A stretch of 64,000 nt of DNA from Thalassolituus maritimus. GTDB lineage: Bacteria; Pseudomonadota; Gammaproteobacteria; Pseudomonadales; Oceanobacteraceae. A program made the translations under genes and the position numbers. The stretch spans positions 310,001-374,000 of the forward strand of contig NZ_FTOH01000002.1 in NCBI RefSeq assembly GCF_900156675.1, read 5' to 3'. Below, piece after piece: positions 9,273 through 17,929 of the stretch (position 1 is the first letter of the stretch; the number at the start of each line of letters is the position of its first letter). Under the pieces are notes generated by a model. That model was not told the DNA's origin, made no database searches, and saw only the letters and a program-made list of their open reading frames with translations.

Positions 9273-10457
9273 ATGAAAGTGCGTCATTTCCGGCGGTTGC
9301 GCCGCGTCGTCGTCCGTATGTTGTTTGCTTCTGCAGTGGCAGCAACGTCCTCGTTAACGGTCGCTGAAACGATAAAAGTTGGGATGTCGGCCGCTCTGAC
9401 GGGCCCCGCATCGGCTTTGGGTAACGGAGTTAAAACCGGTATTGAAAGCTACTTCGCGAGTGTGAACGCCGCGGGGGGCGTGAACGGCAATTCGTTAGAG
9501 CTGGTCGCGCTGGATGACGGCTATGAGCCTGACCGCGCGGCCCCCAATATGAGCACACTTATTGATGAAAAAGGCGTCGTTGCTGTGATGGGTAACGTCG
9601 GCACACCGACAGCAATCGTCACCGTCCCGATCGCTAATGAGAAAAAGACCCTGTTGTTCGGTGCCTATACTGGTGCAGGTGTTCTGCGTCAATCCCCACC
9701 CGACCGTTACGTCATTAACTATCGTGCAAGCTATGCAGAAGAAACCGCAGCTATGGTGGATGGCCTCCTTGGTGCGGGCATCAAACCCGAAGAAATTGCC
9801 TTCTTTACCCAGAACGACGGATATGGCGATGCGGGATATAACGGCGCTGTCGCTGCACTGAAGGCCCGTGGTTTCAACGATACCGACAGTCTTGCTCACG
9901 GGCGCTATGCGCGTAACACGACGAATGTAGAGGGCGCTCTGGGTACCATACTCGATGCGGACACTGAGCCGAAAGCCATCATTATGGTGGGTGCCTATGC
10001 CCCCTGCGCTGAGTTTATCCGTCAGGCTAAGCTTGATCTTGATGACGTCGTTTATGTGAACGTCTCCTTCGTGGGCAGCCTGCCCCTGCTGAAAGCACTC
10101 GGTGACGATGCGGAAGGCGTGATCGTGACCCAAGTCGTCCCGCACTACGCCTCTGATCTTCCGGGTGTGGCGCAGTATCGCAAAGACCTTGCCGCACACG
10201 GTGAAGGCGCTGAGCCTGATTTCGTCTCTCTCGAAGGTTATCTGGCTGCTAAGATTTTTGTCGAAGGTCTGAAAAACTCTGCTGCAGCCGATCGTGAATC
10301 TGTGATCGATGGCATTGAGGCCCTATCCAATCTGGATGTGGGTATCGGGGTGCCAGTGTCGTTTGCCAAAGATAAGCATCAGGCGAGCCATGAAGTATGG
10401 CCAACGATTATCCGAAACGGTAAGTATGAATCGCTCGAGTGGTCTCAGTTGCAGTGA
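9273..10457 (+). CDS. Periplasmic substrate-binding protein, branched-chain amino acid/amide (Peripla_BP_6) type
   Basis: 394 residues with an Arg-rich signal peptide cleaved near TVA/ET (about residue 31). The mature start IKVGMSAALTGPASALG is typical of Leu/Ile/Val-binding proteins (LivJ/K-like). Two type-I periplasmic lobes are expected. The ligand is not readable from the sequence; this family binds branched-chain amino acids, amides, urea or short organic acids. No ABC permease or ATPase is nearby. The next gene, 28 bases downstream on the same strand, is a chemoreceptor. The binding protein may therefore serve as a sensor component rather than in transport. It has GGAG upstream of the ATG. 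Confidence 0.88.
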   Translation: MKVRHFRRLRRVVVRMLFASAVAATSSLTVAETIKVGMSAALTGPASALGNGVKTGIESYFASVNAAGGVNGNSLELVALDDGYEPDRAAPNMSTLIDEKGVVAVMGNVGTPTAIVTVPIANEKKTLLFGAYTGAGVLRQSPPDRYVINYRASYAEETAAMVDGLLGAGIKPEEIAFFTQNDGYGDAGYNGAVAALKARGFNDTDSLAHGRYARNTTNVEGALGTILDADTEPKAIIMVGAYAPCAEFIRQAKLDLDDVVYVNVSFVGSLPLLKALGDDAEGVIVTQVVPHYASDLPGVAQYRKDLAAHGEGAEPDFVSLEGYLAAKIFVEGLKNSAAADRESVIDGIEALSNLDVGIGVPVSFAKDKHQASHEVWPTIIRNGKYESLEWSQLQ

Positions 10458-10485
10458 TACTCATTAAATGAGAACGAGGTAATTT

Positions 10486-12570
10486 ATGGCACGGTTGAGT
10501 TTGTCGATCCGTCAGCTGCTGACAGTGCTGTCAGCCATTGCGCTGGTGTCTGTCGTGATAGTGTCTGCCATGACGTTCTGGCTCGGGCAGGTGGCAACGG
10601 GCGTCGGCGAAAGTATGACTGATGAGACTGAGCAGTCGCTTGCGTTGGTTGATCAGCAGCAGCTGAATTCAGAGATACTGGCTCAAGCACTCAGTGTTAT
10701 AACGGCAGATTCTGCTGATGCCATGGTTCAGGATACCGCTTTGGATGTTGATCCTGAAGATGTCGCCTGGCCGGAGCTTAGCAAGCTTATCGTTGAGCTC
10801 AACGATACCGGAAGGCAGTTGCGTAAGATCAAAGGCACTCTTCTCACTAATGAAACTCTGATGGCTGATAAGGTCGTAGAGATTGAGAAGCAGATATCAG
10901 CGATGCAACGGGATGCGGGCTCTCTGAAAGGCAAGAGCTCGCTGATGGTTAAACGCGAGAAGCGTGCTCTCAAAAAGCAGTTTGGGCGTGTAGAAGATAC
11001 CTTCGAAGGTGACTGGGAAGGTATGGCCGGAGACTTGTTTTCCTTTATCCAGGGCAATGGTGAAGAGATTGCTACGACTTCCGTAGAGCTCTCTGAGGGG
11101 GCTGCGCGGCTCGGATCTGTGTCGTTTCAGATGCAAACAATTAAAGATCAATCGGGGCTGATCAGTCTTGAGAAGAATGTCGCGGTTCCTTTGTTTAAGC
11201 GCATGGATAAATCGCTGGATGCCTTGACGGATGCAACCCGCGACGCAAAGGCGCTTGCGGACCTGGTTGCCGGGCTGAAGGCGCAAAGCCAAGAGACCGC
11301 GACCCTGCTTTTTTCTGGTGAATCTTCATTAAAAAGTTTGCGAGAAAACCACATAAATATGGTCTCGGAACTAAAAGCCCTGAGTTCTCAGATGATGACA
11401 CTGATCGCTGATGTTGCAGCGCTTTCGTCTCAGCGCACCGGGCAAGTCAGATCGGATACTCAGGAAAAGTTACTCGCAGCAGAAAGCAGTATCAGCGGTA
11501 TTACGACTGCAAGTGTGATTACCAGCATCGTGGTACTGGCGGTCTTACTGGCGCTCGCTCTGATTATCACGCGGTTTATTACGCGCCCACTGGATCAGGT
11601 CGCTGGAGCGCTTAACGATATTGCTTCCGGAGAAGGCGATCTTACCCGCCGCCTGAATGTCACAGGAGTTAAAGAAGCTGTCGTCCTGTCTTCTCACTTT
11701 AATCGCTTCATTGATCGGCTACATATCACGGTGAAGGCGGTGGGCGAGGTTACTGATCAGTTGGGCGGCTCAGTCAGCGGTACGATTGAAATTGCTCAGC
11801 GTAGCCGCGATGCGATTCAGCGTCAGGCGAACGAGACCGGGCAAGTGGCGACGGTTATGGAAGAGCTCTCACATTCGTTTGCTGATACGGCGGGCTCTGC
11901 TAATCATGCGCTAGATTCAGCCAAAGTCGCCTGTGAACAGGCCAGCGAGGGGCAGCTGCAGGTAAACAGGTCGGCTGAAAGCGTGTCGCGCCTGGCAGAA
12001 AAAATCGAATCGGGCGTTGCCTCTATGGAGCGTCTTGCAGAAACCAGTCGCAATGTTATTGGAGTTCTGACTGTTATCAGTGAGATCACCGAACAGACCA
12101 ATCTGCTTGCATTAAATGCTGCGATTGAGGCCGCGCGTGCAGGTGAGCAGGGGCGAGGTTTTGCCGTAGTCGCTGACGAAGTGCGAATGCTCGCTGGTAG
12201 AACACAAGCATCAGCGGCTGAGATAGGTGGCATTCTCGACACCTTAAATAAAGATGCGGTTCAGGTCATGAGTATCATGACGGATGGCCGGGACCAGGTG
12301 CAGGAGAGTGTTGCCCAGTCACAACAGGTGGCTTCATCCCTTGGAGAGATCACTGCCGCTGTCAAAACCATTCTCGAGTTGAATGAACAGATATCTTCTG
12401 GTGCAGCGACACAGAACAAAGCAGTATGTGAGGCGACCGGGAGCGTTGAACAGATCAATGCGATTGGCACTGAAACCCTGACTATTGCTGATGAGACACG
12501 AGCGTCTGCTGATCGTCTCTCTGAACTGGCTGGATCTCTGCAGCTGACTCTTAAACAGTTCCGTTACTGA
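10486..12570 (+). CDS. Methyl-accepting chemotaxis protein
   Basis: 694 residues. TM1 is at about 11-33. A long, mostly helical periplasmic region runs from 34 to 340 and carries no PAS/CACHE signature I can see. TM2 is at about 343-364, followed by HAMP ([15 protein letters not shown]). The cytoplasmic signalling domain has the hairpin-tip sequence [20 protein letters not shown] that binds CheA/CheW. There is no C-terminal CheR/CheB-docking pentapeptide (it ends KQFRY). It probably forms one transcription unit with the upstream binding protein, which could be its ligand adaptor. A strong terminator follows. Confidence 0.95.
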   Translation: MARLSLSIRQLLTVLSAIALVSVVIVSAMTFWLGQVATGVGESMTDETEQSLALVDQQQLNSEILAQALSVITADSADAMVQDTALDVDPEDVAWPELSKLIVELNDTGRQLRKIKGTLLTNETLMADKVVEIEKQISAMQRDAGSLKGKSSLMVKREKRALKKQFGRVEDTFEGDWEGMAGDLFSFIQGNGEEIATTSVELSEGAARLGSVSFQMQTIKDQSGLISLEKNVAVPLFKRMDKSLDALTDATRDAKALADLVAGLKAQSQETATLLFSGESSLKSLRENHINMVSELKALSSQMMTLIADVAALSSQRTGQVRSDTQEKLLAAESSISGITTASVITSIVVLAVLLALALIITRFITRPLDQVAGALNDIASGEGDLTRRLNVTGVKEAVVLSSHFNRFIDRLHITVKAVGEVTDQLGGSVSGTIEIAQRSRDAIQRQANETGQVATVMEELSHSFADTAGSANHALDSAKVACEQASEGQLQVNRSAESVSRLAEKIESGVASMERLAETSRNVIGVLTVISEITEQTNLLALNAAIEAARAGEQGRGFAVVADEVRMLAGRTQASAAEIGGILDTLNKDAVQVMSIMTDGRDQVQESVAQSQQVASSLGEITAAVKTILELNEQISSGAATQNKAVCEATGSVEQINAIGTETLTIADETRASADRLSELAGSLQLTLKQFRY

Positions 12571-12602
12571 TTATTTCCGCCTGACCAGGTTCCCTGACAA
12601 AC

Positions 12603-12632
12603 CAGAGCTACTCAACGTAGCTCTGTTTTTTT
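12603..12632 (+). terminator. Terminator after the chemoreceptor gene
   Basis: A perfect 8-bp stem, CAGAGCTA/TAGCTCTG (12603-12610 with 12618-12625), has a 7-base loop and is followed by seven T residues. Confidence 0.9.
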
Positions 12633-12930
12633 GGGCCCTGCTTTTTAGCTACTCTTGTTTTCTCCTTATCCCGCTTACCGTATCGCCCGGTATCGCTCCA
12701 TTCTGTTGTTAATCCTGCTGTATTTGGCCCTGCTGTATTTGCTCCTGCTGTATTTAGCGTCGGGGGTTTTATCCACACTACAATCTGGTGTTCGGTGCTT
12801 TCTCTCCTTTCTCTCCTCAGTGGTTACGGATCATACTCTCTGCTGCTTTTGGGTGGCCGCTATCTATTCCTCCTATGCGAAGTGCGGGGTTCACTGGAGG
12901 GGGAAACAGAGTTGGGAGTGACGTGCAGGC
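12633..12930. other. Gene-free convergent intergenic stretch
   Basis: This lies between two convergent terminators. It holds three tandem 15-base repeats. It also holds a TTG-started 88-codon hydrophobic frame (12655-12921) that has no ribosome site and whose Leu-rich segment is made by the repeats. I see no supported gene or RNA here. Confidence 0.5.
12714..12755. repeat. Three tandem copies of a 15-base unit
   Basis: The 12-base core CCTGCTGTATTT recurs exactly at 12714, 12729 and 12744, with only the last three bases of each unit differing. Confidence 0.9.
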
Positions 12931-12934
12931 ACAA

Positions 12935-12960
12935 AAAAGCCCCGGTATTACCGGGGCTCT
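12935..12960 (-). terminator. Terminator for the minus-strand lipoprotein gene
   Basis: The 8-bp stem AGCCCCGG/CCGGGGCT (12938-12945 with 12951-12958) is followed on the minus strand by a run of T residues (AAAAAA on the plus strand at 12933-12938). Confidence 0.9.
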
Positions 12961-12994
12961 GAGACGTGTCGGGCCAGCTATCGCCAGCGCACTT

Positions 12995-15292
12995 TTAGCG
13001 GACGTCCCATACCTCGCCATTCACCTCGCCAGTTGCGCTGTCGAGTGCACTGCTGTCTTCAGTATCCTGTCCAAAGCTGACAACGCTGATCTGACGAGCA
13101 TTCAGTTCAACTTTGGCAAGGTTCATTCTCAGGTACTGAGTCACGCCATCATCGGTATGTTGAGTATTGAGAATGAGGTAGCCGTCGTCGTTGATGGTCC
13201 AGGTGAAGCCGAGTGAGACAAAGTCCCCATCATTGATCTCTCCCTGATACAGGCCGTTGCCGTCCTGGGTGAAGCTGAAGGCACCATCACCGAAGAAGAA
13301 TGACTTTCCGGCCACATCCCCAGAGGTGAACGATACCGCGCTGCAGTCGGTCGCAGCTGTGTCGAAGTCAGCAAAAGAAGAGTCTTCGTTATCAGCGATA
13401 TCGCAGGCAGTAAGCTCATCCAGCAGGGTATAGTCGAACGCTGCTTTAATTTGTTCGCGTGCGTTCCCATTAAATACCCATTGTTTGTCGCTGCGGCCGC
13501 CGGCAGGCATCATCTCACCCGCGCGTACGTAGCCATCGACAACTGCAAGTAAGGGCTTCGCTCCGCGGTCGTAATCACTGCGCAGTGCAATATCCGCAGG
13601 CAGGTCGATGACCAGCACTTCTTTTGTTTCTACCGTCGACAGGCGCCAGCTCGTTGAGCCAGCAGCGATCAGGCTTTCCGATTCGCCCATACTGCTTCGT
13701 TCGATACGATACAGATTCGCCGTGCCACCAGAAACCAGCTCTACAACGTGCTGATTGTCATCGCCATACAGGTCGATGCCTCCCAGGTCTGCTCGATATT
13801 GTGGATTACTTGCGGCTGCTGAGCTGATCAGTTGCGAGAGAGAGGTTGCTGCATCGCCATCTGTTTCATGGTTGCCATCGCCTGTGTGGACAAAGACGTT
13901 GTTGCACCAGGTATCGGTCGGAGACCAGGTATTACCCTCGATAACCTCTCCATCCCAGCAGTCGCCGACTGACTCTACATTGTCTTTGTACAGCTCATAA
14001 GTATCCTGACTGCGGGTAAAGGTCAGCAGATAGCCCAGGGCGGTATCGTCGAATGTTGCTGCCGGATCAATGACGGCTTGATATTCATGCTCCAGATAGG
14101 CGCCAATGCGCTTATTTTCCAGGTTGATCTGTTCACCAGAAATAATTTCCTCGGCGAAACTCAGGCCACCGCGCAGAATACGTACGTTATTACCATCGGT
14201 TGACACGGATTCGTTATCCTGTGCGAAACAACGCCACTCACCATTGCCGAGCAGACAATCCTGTTGCTGATTTCCCTCGTCAGACATGGCTGCCCAACTG
14301 TCGCCCTGTGTGTCATAGCCATACTGCGTGATGGAAATAACTCCTTCACCATCAGCCTGAACATTGCCATAGCCGAACATCAGTGCGCCTTCTTCTTCAA
14401 ACGCCTCGAAGAAATTAAGGCCATCGCCATCCGTCAGTAAGCCGGCCAGATTTGCCGCGGTTGCTGCGCGGCGGTCGCGGCGTTCTTCAAGCTGTTCTTC
14501 GACTTTGCTTGGGTCCAGACGGGTACTCTGAAGATCATCGGAGCCTGCCAGACCATCGGCGTCGAAACCGTCTCCAGCGGTTTCAATCGCTTGCTGAATA
14601 TCGTCGAGTGCTTCGAGTACCTGTTCTACGATCAGAGCGGTCAGGTCTTCCTGAGACACGCCGGTTTCGTCGACCACTGTATTAACCAGCTCAATGTTCT
14701 TCTGCATGACAGCACGAGTGACCTGGGCAACCTTGTGCAGGCGCTGAAACTCCTCTCCACTGGTGCCGTCATCAGAGCCCGCGACATAGTCTTCAGTCGG
14801 GTCAAGTTCAGTACCTAGTCTTGCCTGAATACTGGCTTTAGCCTCATCCGGGCTCAGTCCATTTTCTTTAATCTCGTTCTGCACCATTGTCGTCAGCGGG
14901 CTGACAAAGGCTGAACCAGCGGGTGCGGTCAGGGTATAGGTCTTATCAATGGTTTCACCTGGGTTATCTTCATCGATGGTTTCACCCACGATAATTTCAA
15001 CCACGATGGGTGAATTCGCGATCTGTTCCTGCGTCACGCCTTCGAGGGTATAACCACCACCGGCACTGGTCGTCGTGGTCGGCTCGCCATCGTCGCAGCT
15101 CGCATTATTATTTAAGTCGAGGCAAACACGTGCCCCTGCAAGGTAGCCATCGGCGGCTTTACCTTCAAGTGAGACATTTCCACTGCCGTCGCTGTTGTCT
15201 GATTCGTCAGAATTACCACTACTGCTGGAGCAGCCACTGGTGATTAAAATCGCTGCAAGCGCAGCACCTGTTGGGATGAGTTGTCTGAACAT
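12995..15292 (-). CDS. Large lipoprotein of unknown function
   Basis: 765 residues from the ATG at 15292; an in-frame TTG lies two codons upstream. The lipobox is ITSGC, followed by a Ser/Asn/Asp-rich linker. Residues of about 40-80 (AADGYLAGARVCLDLNNN) resemble a carboxypeptidase-regulatory or DUF-type beta-sandwich seen near the start of many large gammaproteobacterial lipoproteins. The rest is acidic, beta-rich and without a catalytic motif I recognise. It is probably surface or outer-membrane exposed. It has its own terminator at 12935 and stands alone. Function unknown. Confidence 0.75.
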   Translation of the reverse strand: MFRQLIPTGAALAAILITSGCSSSSGNSDESDNSDGSGNVSLEGKAADGYLAGARVCLDLNNNASCDDGEPTTTTSAGGGYTLEGVTQEQIANSPIVVEIIVGETIDEDNPGETIDKTYTLTAPAGSAFVSPLTTMVQNEIKENGLSPDEAKASIQARLGTELDPTEDYVAGSDDGTSGEEFQRLHKVAQVTRAVMQKNIELVNTVVDETGVSQEDLTALIVEQVLEALDDIQQAIETAGDGFDADGLAGSDDLQSTRLDPSKVEEQLEERRDRRAATAANLAGLLTDGDGLNFFEAFEEEGALMFGYGNVQADGEGVISITQYGYDTQGDSWAAMSDEGNQQQDCLLGNGEWRCFAQDNESVSTDGNNVRILRGGLSFAEEIISGEQINLENKRIGAYLEHEYQAVIDPAATFDDTALGYLLTFTRSQDTYELYKDNVESVGDCWDGEVIEGNTWSPTDTWCNNVFVHTGDGNHETDGDAATSLSQLISSAAASNPQYRADLGGIDLYGDDNQHVVELVSGGTANLYRIERSSMGESESLIAAGSTSWRLSTVETKEVLVIDLPADIALRSDYDRGAKPLLAVVDGYVRAGEMMPAGGRSDKQWVFNGNAREQIKAAFDYTLLDELTACDIADNEDSSFADFDTAATDCSAVSFTSGDVAGKSFFFGDGAFSFTQDGNGLYQGEINDGDFVSLGFTWTINDDGYLILNTQHTDDGVTQYLRMNLAKVELNARQISVVSFGQDTEDSSALDSATGEVNGEVWDVR

Positions 15293-15482
15293 ACGCAAAT
15301 TCTCGGATGGGAGGAGGTATGTTCAGTGAAGCAGTCTGTATGGATTTGTCTTGCCGTGGTGACTTGTCTAACGCGACAAGAGTTTCGTAACTGGTGGGCG
15401 GCTACAAAACAGAACAAAGGGGTAACCGTCGGGTAGCAACCCGATGAAATTGTTACCAAAAATCATCGGGAGTTTTGCGTAC

Positions 15483-16943
15483 TTATTTTATTTTTACTGG
15501 CCTGTACTTTTTCTCCATAAACCACATCAGCCCGCGGTACATCAGGTTACCCCATGGAGGAGCAACGAGGGCTGCTGTGTTAATCCGCCCTTTGCGAATA
15601 ACGCCTTTTGCTTTCGAGAAGTTACGGAATCCTTCTTCTCCATGATAGTGGCCCATGCCAGACGGACCTATACCCCCGAACGGGATATCATCGGCGGGCA
15701 CATGGCTGAGAGAGTCGTTGATACATACACCGCCCGAATGTGTTGTTTTGAGAATGTGATCAGCGCGTTTCTGATTCCAGTCAAAGTAGTAGAGTGCGAG
15801 CGGTCGTTCGCGAGCAGCGACGTAATCCAGAGCCTCTTCAATTGAGTCGTAGGGAATGACCGGTAAAATCGGACCGAAGATTTCCTCCTGCATAACCAGC
15901 ATCTCTTCGGTGGTATCCAATACCAATGTCATCGGCATCTTCCGTGTGTTTCTGAGATTTTCGTTGCTGGAGCCAGCGGTCATTAACTGAGCACCTTGTG
16001 CGCGTGCGTCATTCAGGTAGCGTTCTAAGCGATTTTTCTGTCGCTCAGAGATAATCGCGGTGTAGTCCGGATTCTCTTTGAGTGTTGGGTAGGCCTGCTC
16101 GACGGCGTCGATAAAGAGAGAACTGAACTCGTGAACTTTATTACGTGGGCAGAGAACGTAGTCTGGCGACACACAAATCTGGCCGGCGTTCATGCATTTG
16201 CCGAAGGCAAGGCGGCGGGCGGCTTCGCCGATGGGAAATTCATCATGAATGATTGCAGGTGACTTGCCGCCAAGCTCCAGAGTGACCGGGGTGAGGTTTT
16301 CTGCTGCTGCCCGCATGACAATTTTGCCTACAGGGGTTGAGCCTGTGAAAACCAGATGATCGAAAGGCAGCCGGGTAAATTCAGTGGCTACTTCTACGCC
16401 ACCGGTTACGACTGCGACCTCATCCTCCTGAAAGACACTGGCAAGAATAGTACGCAGCAGTTCACCGCTCGCCGGGGCAAACTCTGACGTTTTGATCATT
16501 GCCCGGTTACCCGCGGCTAGCGCGCCTATGAGTGGCGAAAGTGCGAGGAAAAAAGGGAAGTTCCAGGGGGTTACGATGCCAACAACACCGAGAGGTTGGT
16601 AATGAACTTCTGCTTTACCCGGCGCAATGGTAAGTGAGGCATGACGCCGTTGCGGCTTCATAAATTTTTTCAGCCGTTTACGGTAGTAAGCGATGCCCTC
16701 CAGCAATGGTAGGATTTCTGCCATCTCTGTTTCTGCGCTTGAACGTCCAGAGAAATCGGCATCAATAGCTGTGTATATCTGTTCCCGGTACGCCAGCAGG
16801 GCATTGTGCAAAAGGTTCAGGCGTCGCAGACGCTCATTCAGTTCGGGCATGGGTGTGGAAGCAAACGCGTTCTTCTGCGCTTTGAGTAATGGCTCCAGTC
16901 GCGTCAGTTGCGATGCATCATCCGAGTGATGGTTCATATTCAT
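15483..16943 (-). CDS. Aldehyde dehydrogenase, coniferyl-aldehyde/CalB-like
   Basis: 486 residues from the ATG at 16943, preceded by GAAGAGG; an in-frame TTG at 16961 is less likely. It is an NAD(P)-dependent ALDH fold: PWNFPFFLALSP near the cofactor site, FTGSTPVGK, catalytic Glu223 in TLELGGKSP and nucleophile Cys257 in NAGQICVSPDYV. The C-terminus (PPWGNLMYRGLMWFMEKKYRP) is amphipathic and could associate with membrane, as in long-chain and coniferyl aldehyde dehydrogenases. The substrate cannot be read from the sequence. It is the last gene of a minus-strand set with two tautomerase-like genes, 32 bases after the previous stop. Confidence 0.92.
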   Translation of the reverse strand: MNMNHHSDDASQLTRLEPLLKAQKNAFASTPMPELNERLRRLNLLHNALLAYREQIYTAIDADFSGRSSAETEMAEILPLLEGIAYYRKRLKKFMKPQRRHASLTIAPGKAEVHYQPLGVVGIVTPWNFPFFLALSPLIGALAAGNRAMIKTSEFAPASGELLRTILASVFQEDEVAVVTGGVEVATEFTRLPFDHLVFTGSTPVGKIVMRAAAENLTPVTLELGGKSPAIIHDEFPIGEAARRLAFGKCMNAGQICVSPDYVLCPRNKVHEFSSLFIDAVEQAYPTLKENPDYTAIISERQKNRLERYLNDARAQGAQLMTAGSSNENLRNTRKMPMTLVLDTTEEMLVMQEEIFGPILPVIPYDSIEEALDYVAARERPLALYYFDWNQKRADHILKTTHSGGVCINDSLSHVPADDIPFGGIGPSGMGHYHGEEGFRNFSKAKGVIRKGRINTAALVAPPWGNLMYRGLMWFMEKKYRPVKIK

Positions 16944-16975
16944 AAAAGATGGCCTCTTCAATGGTGAGCGCAGTG

Positions 16976-17365
16976 TTATGCTGAGTGTGTGCGGTGTAGC
17001 CAGGCAGTTTCTTCGCCGGGTTCCGGGAGAATTTCACCCCCCTCCATCGCCCAGCTTGCCGGGAATCCGAGAAGGTGTGCGCTTACTTCTTGCGGTAGGT
17101 AACCGGTTGTTTCAGAAATACCGTTACGAATCGCGACCCGGAGGTCTTCCGTCAGTTCAGCGTTACGGTTTCCACCGCTACGAACGTTACAGATGACGCT
17201 CAATTCCTTACCTTTTTTCAGTGGGTGGCCATGCATAAAAATAACGTTAACGAATTCTGGCGGTGCCCCGGTTAACTGGCAGTGAATATCGGTGATGCGC
17301 GCAGCGGTAGCTTTGCGGATTTCGTAGTTGAGCGGATAATTTGTAGCAATGTTGTAGACAGGCAT
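16976..17365 (-). CDS. Tautomerase-superfamily enzyme, cis-CaaD-like
   Basis: 129 residues starting MPVYNI, so removal of Met exposes the catalytic amino-terminal Pro of this superfamily. The length and layout fit the fused, about 130-150-residue cis-3-chloroacrylic acid dehalogenase-like class rather than short 4-oxalocrotonate tautomerases. From Pro1, His27 (DIHCQLTG) aligns with the catalytic His28 of cis-CaaD, Arg61 and Arg66 (NVRSGGNRN) with its Arg70/Arg73, and the late acidic stretch ILPEPGEE with Glu114. The true substrate may not be halogenated, since most members are of unknown function. It lies 11 bases after the previous gene, inside the likely operon. Confidence 0.8.
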   Translation of the reverse strand: MPVYNIATNYPLNYEIRKATAARITDIHCQLTGAPPEFVNVIFMHGHPLKKGKELSVICNVRSGGNRNAELTEDLRVAIRNGISETTGYLPQEVSAHLLGFPASWAMEGGEILPEPGEETAWLHRTHSA

Positions 17366-17376
17366 AGCAAGTACCC

Positions 17377-17829
17377 TCAGAGATTCGGATTGAATGAAAT
17401 GGGAGACCCTGTCAGCCGTGCGCGGACAAATGAGCTAAAAACTTTCAGGACGAGACATAGGCGGCCAATAGGGGATAAGCGCTGCTTGTTGCTGTTAAAT
17501 ACATCAGCGAAAAGCGTCTCTTCAACCAGCGCGAGCATTACCTGATGCGGATTCTGGCCGGTAACCGTTCGCCAGTCCCGTTCCAGAGACGTGAGCATGG
17601 CGACGCGGGATTCTTGAGGGAAGTTATTCGGACACTCCATGGTGATCAAGGAGGAGCGTGAATCTTCATAATCTGTAAAGGCCTGACCCTTTGGCAGGGT
17701 GTTCCAGAGAGTCAGAAGCTTTTCAGACCCAACATGCTCTCTGTAGTGTTTTTGAATAAGAGTGTCGAGGTGCTCGATTTTGGCATCAGAAATCTGTTCT
17801 GCCTGAATCACTATGAGTGCTTTACGCAT
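17377..17829 (-). CDS. Divergent tautomerase-fold-like protein lacking Pro1
   Basis: 150 residues. Its central part reads like the second beta-alpha-beta unit of tautomerases: a strand SSLITMECP, a helix, then TGQNPHQVMLALVEETLF. Position 2 is Arg (MRKALIVIQ), so the catalytic amino-terminal Pro is absent. It is therefore either a non-catalytic partner of the next gene, by analogy with the two-subunit trans-CaaD, or an unrelated enzyme. It is first in the minus-strand set and starts 100 bases from the divergent AraC-type regulator. The fold assignment is my inference from pattern only. Confidence 0.5.
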   Translation of the reverse strand: MRKALIVIQAEQISDAKIEHLDTLIQKHYREHVGSEKLLTLWNTLPKGQAFTDYEDSRSSLITMECPNNFPQESRVAMLTSLERDWRTVTGQNPHQVMLALVEETLFADVFNSNKQRLSPIGRLCLVLKVFSSFVRARLTGSPISFNPNL

Positions 17830-17929
17830 CGTATTTCTCCCGTGTTTAGCCGTTACTTTAGGGGCATCCCGACGCCTTGTTGATGAGCACTTCTGCCATA
17901 AAATTGATATTTATTGCCATCATCGTAAG
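17830..17929. promoter_or_regulatory. Divergent promoter region between regulator and tautomerase/ALDH operon
   Basis: The 100 bases between the two divergent start codons must hold both promoters, and most probably the binding site of the AraC-type regulator. I did not identify a clear operator. Confidence 0.45.

Noticed and set aside
9495-10199. 234-codon antisense frame within the binding-protein gene
   Set aside because: Overlaps a clear Peripla_BP gene and has no signal or domain.
12655-12921. 88-codon Leu-rich frame starting at TTG
   Set aside because: No ribosome site, the hydrophobic part is produced by the 15-base repeats, and it runs into a convergent terminator.
15319-15390. 23-codon ORF with a strong GGGAGGAGGT site upstream of the large lipoprotein gene
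   Set aside because: The ribosome site is good but the peptide has no recognisable features and lies antisense to the lipoprotein promoter; kept only as a curiosity.
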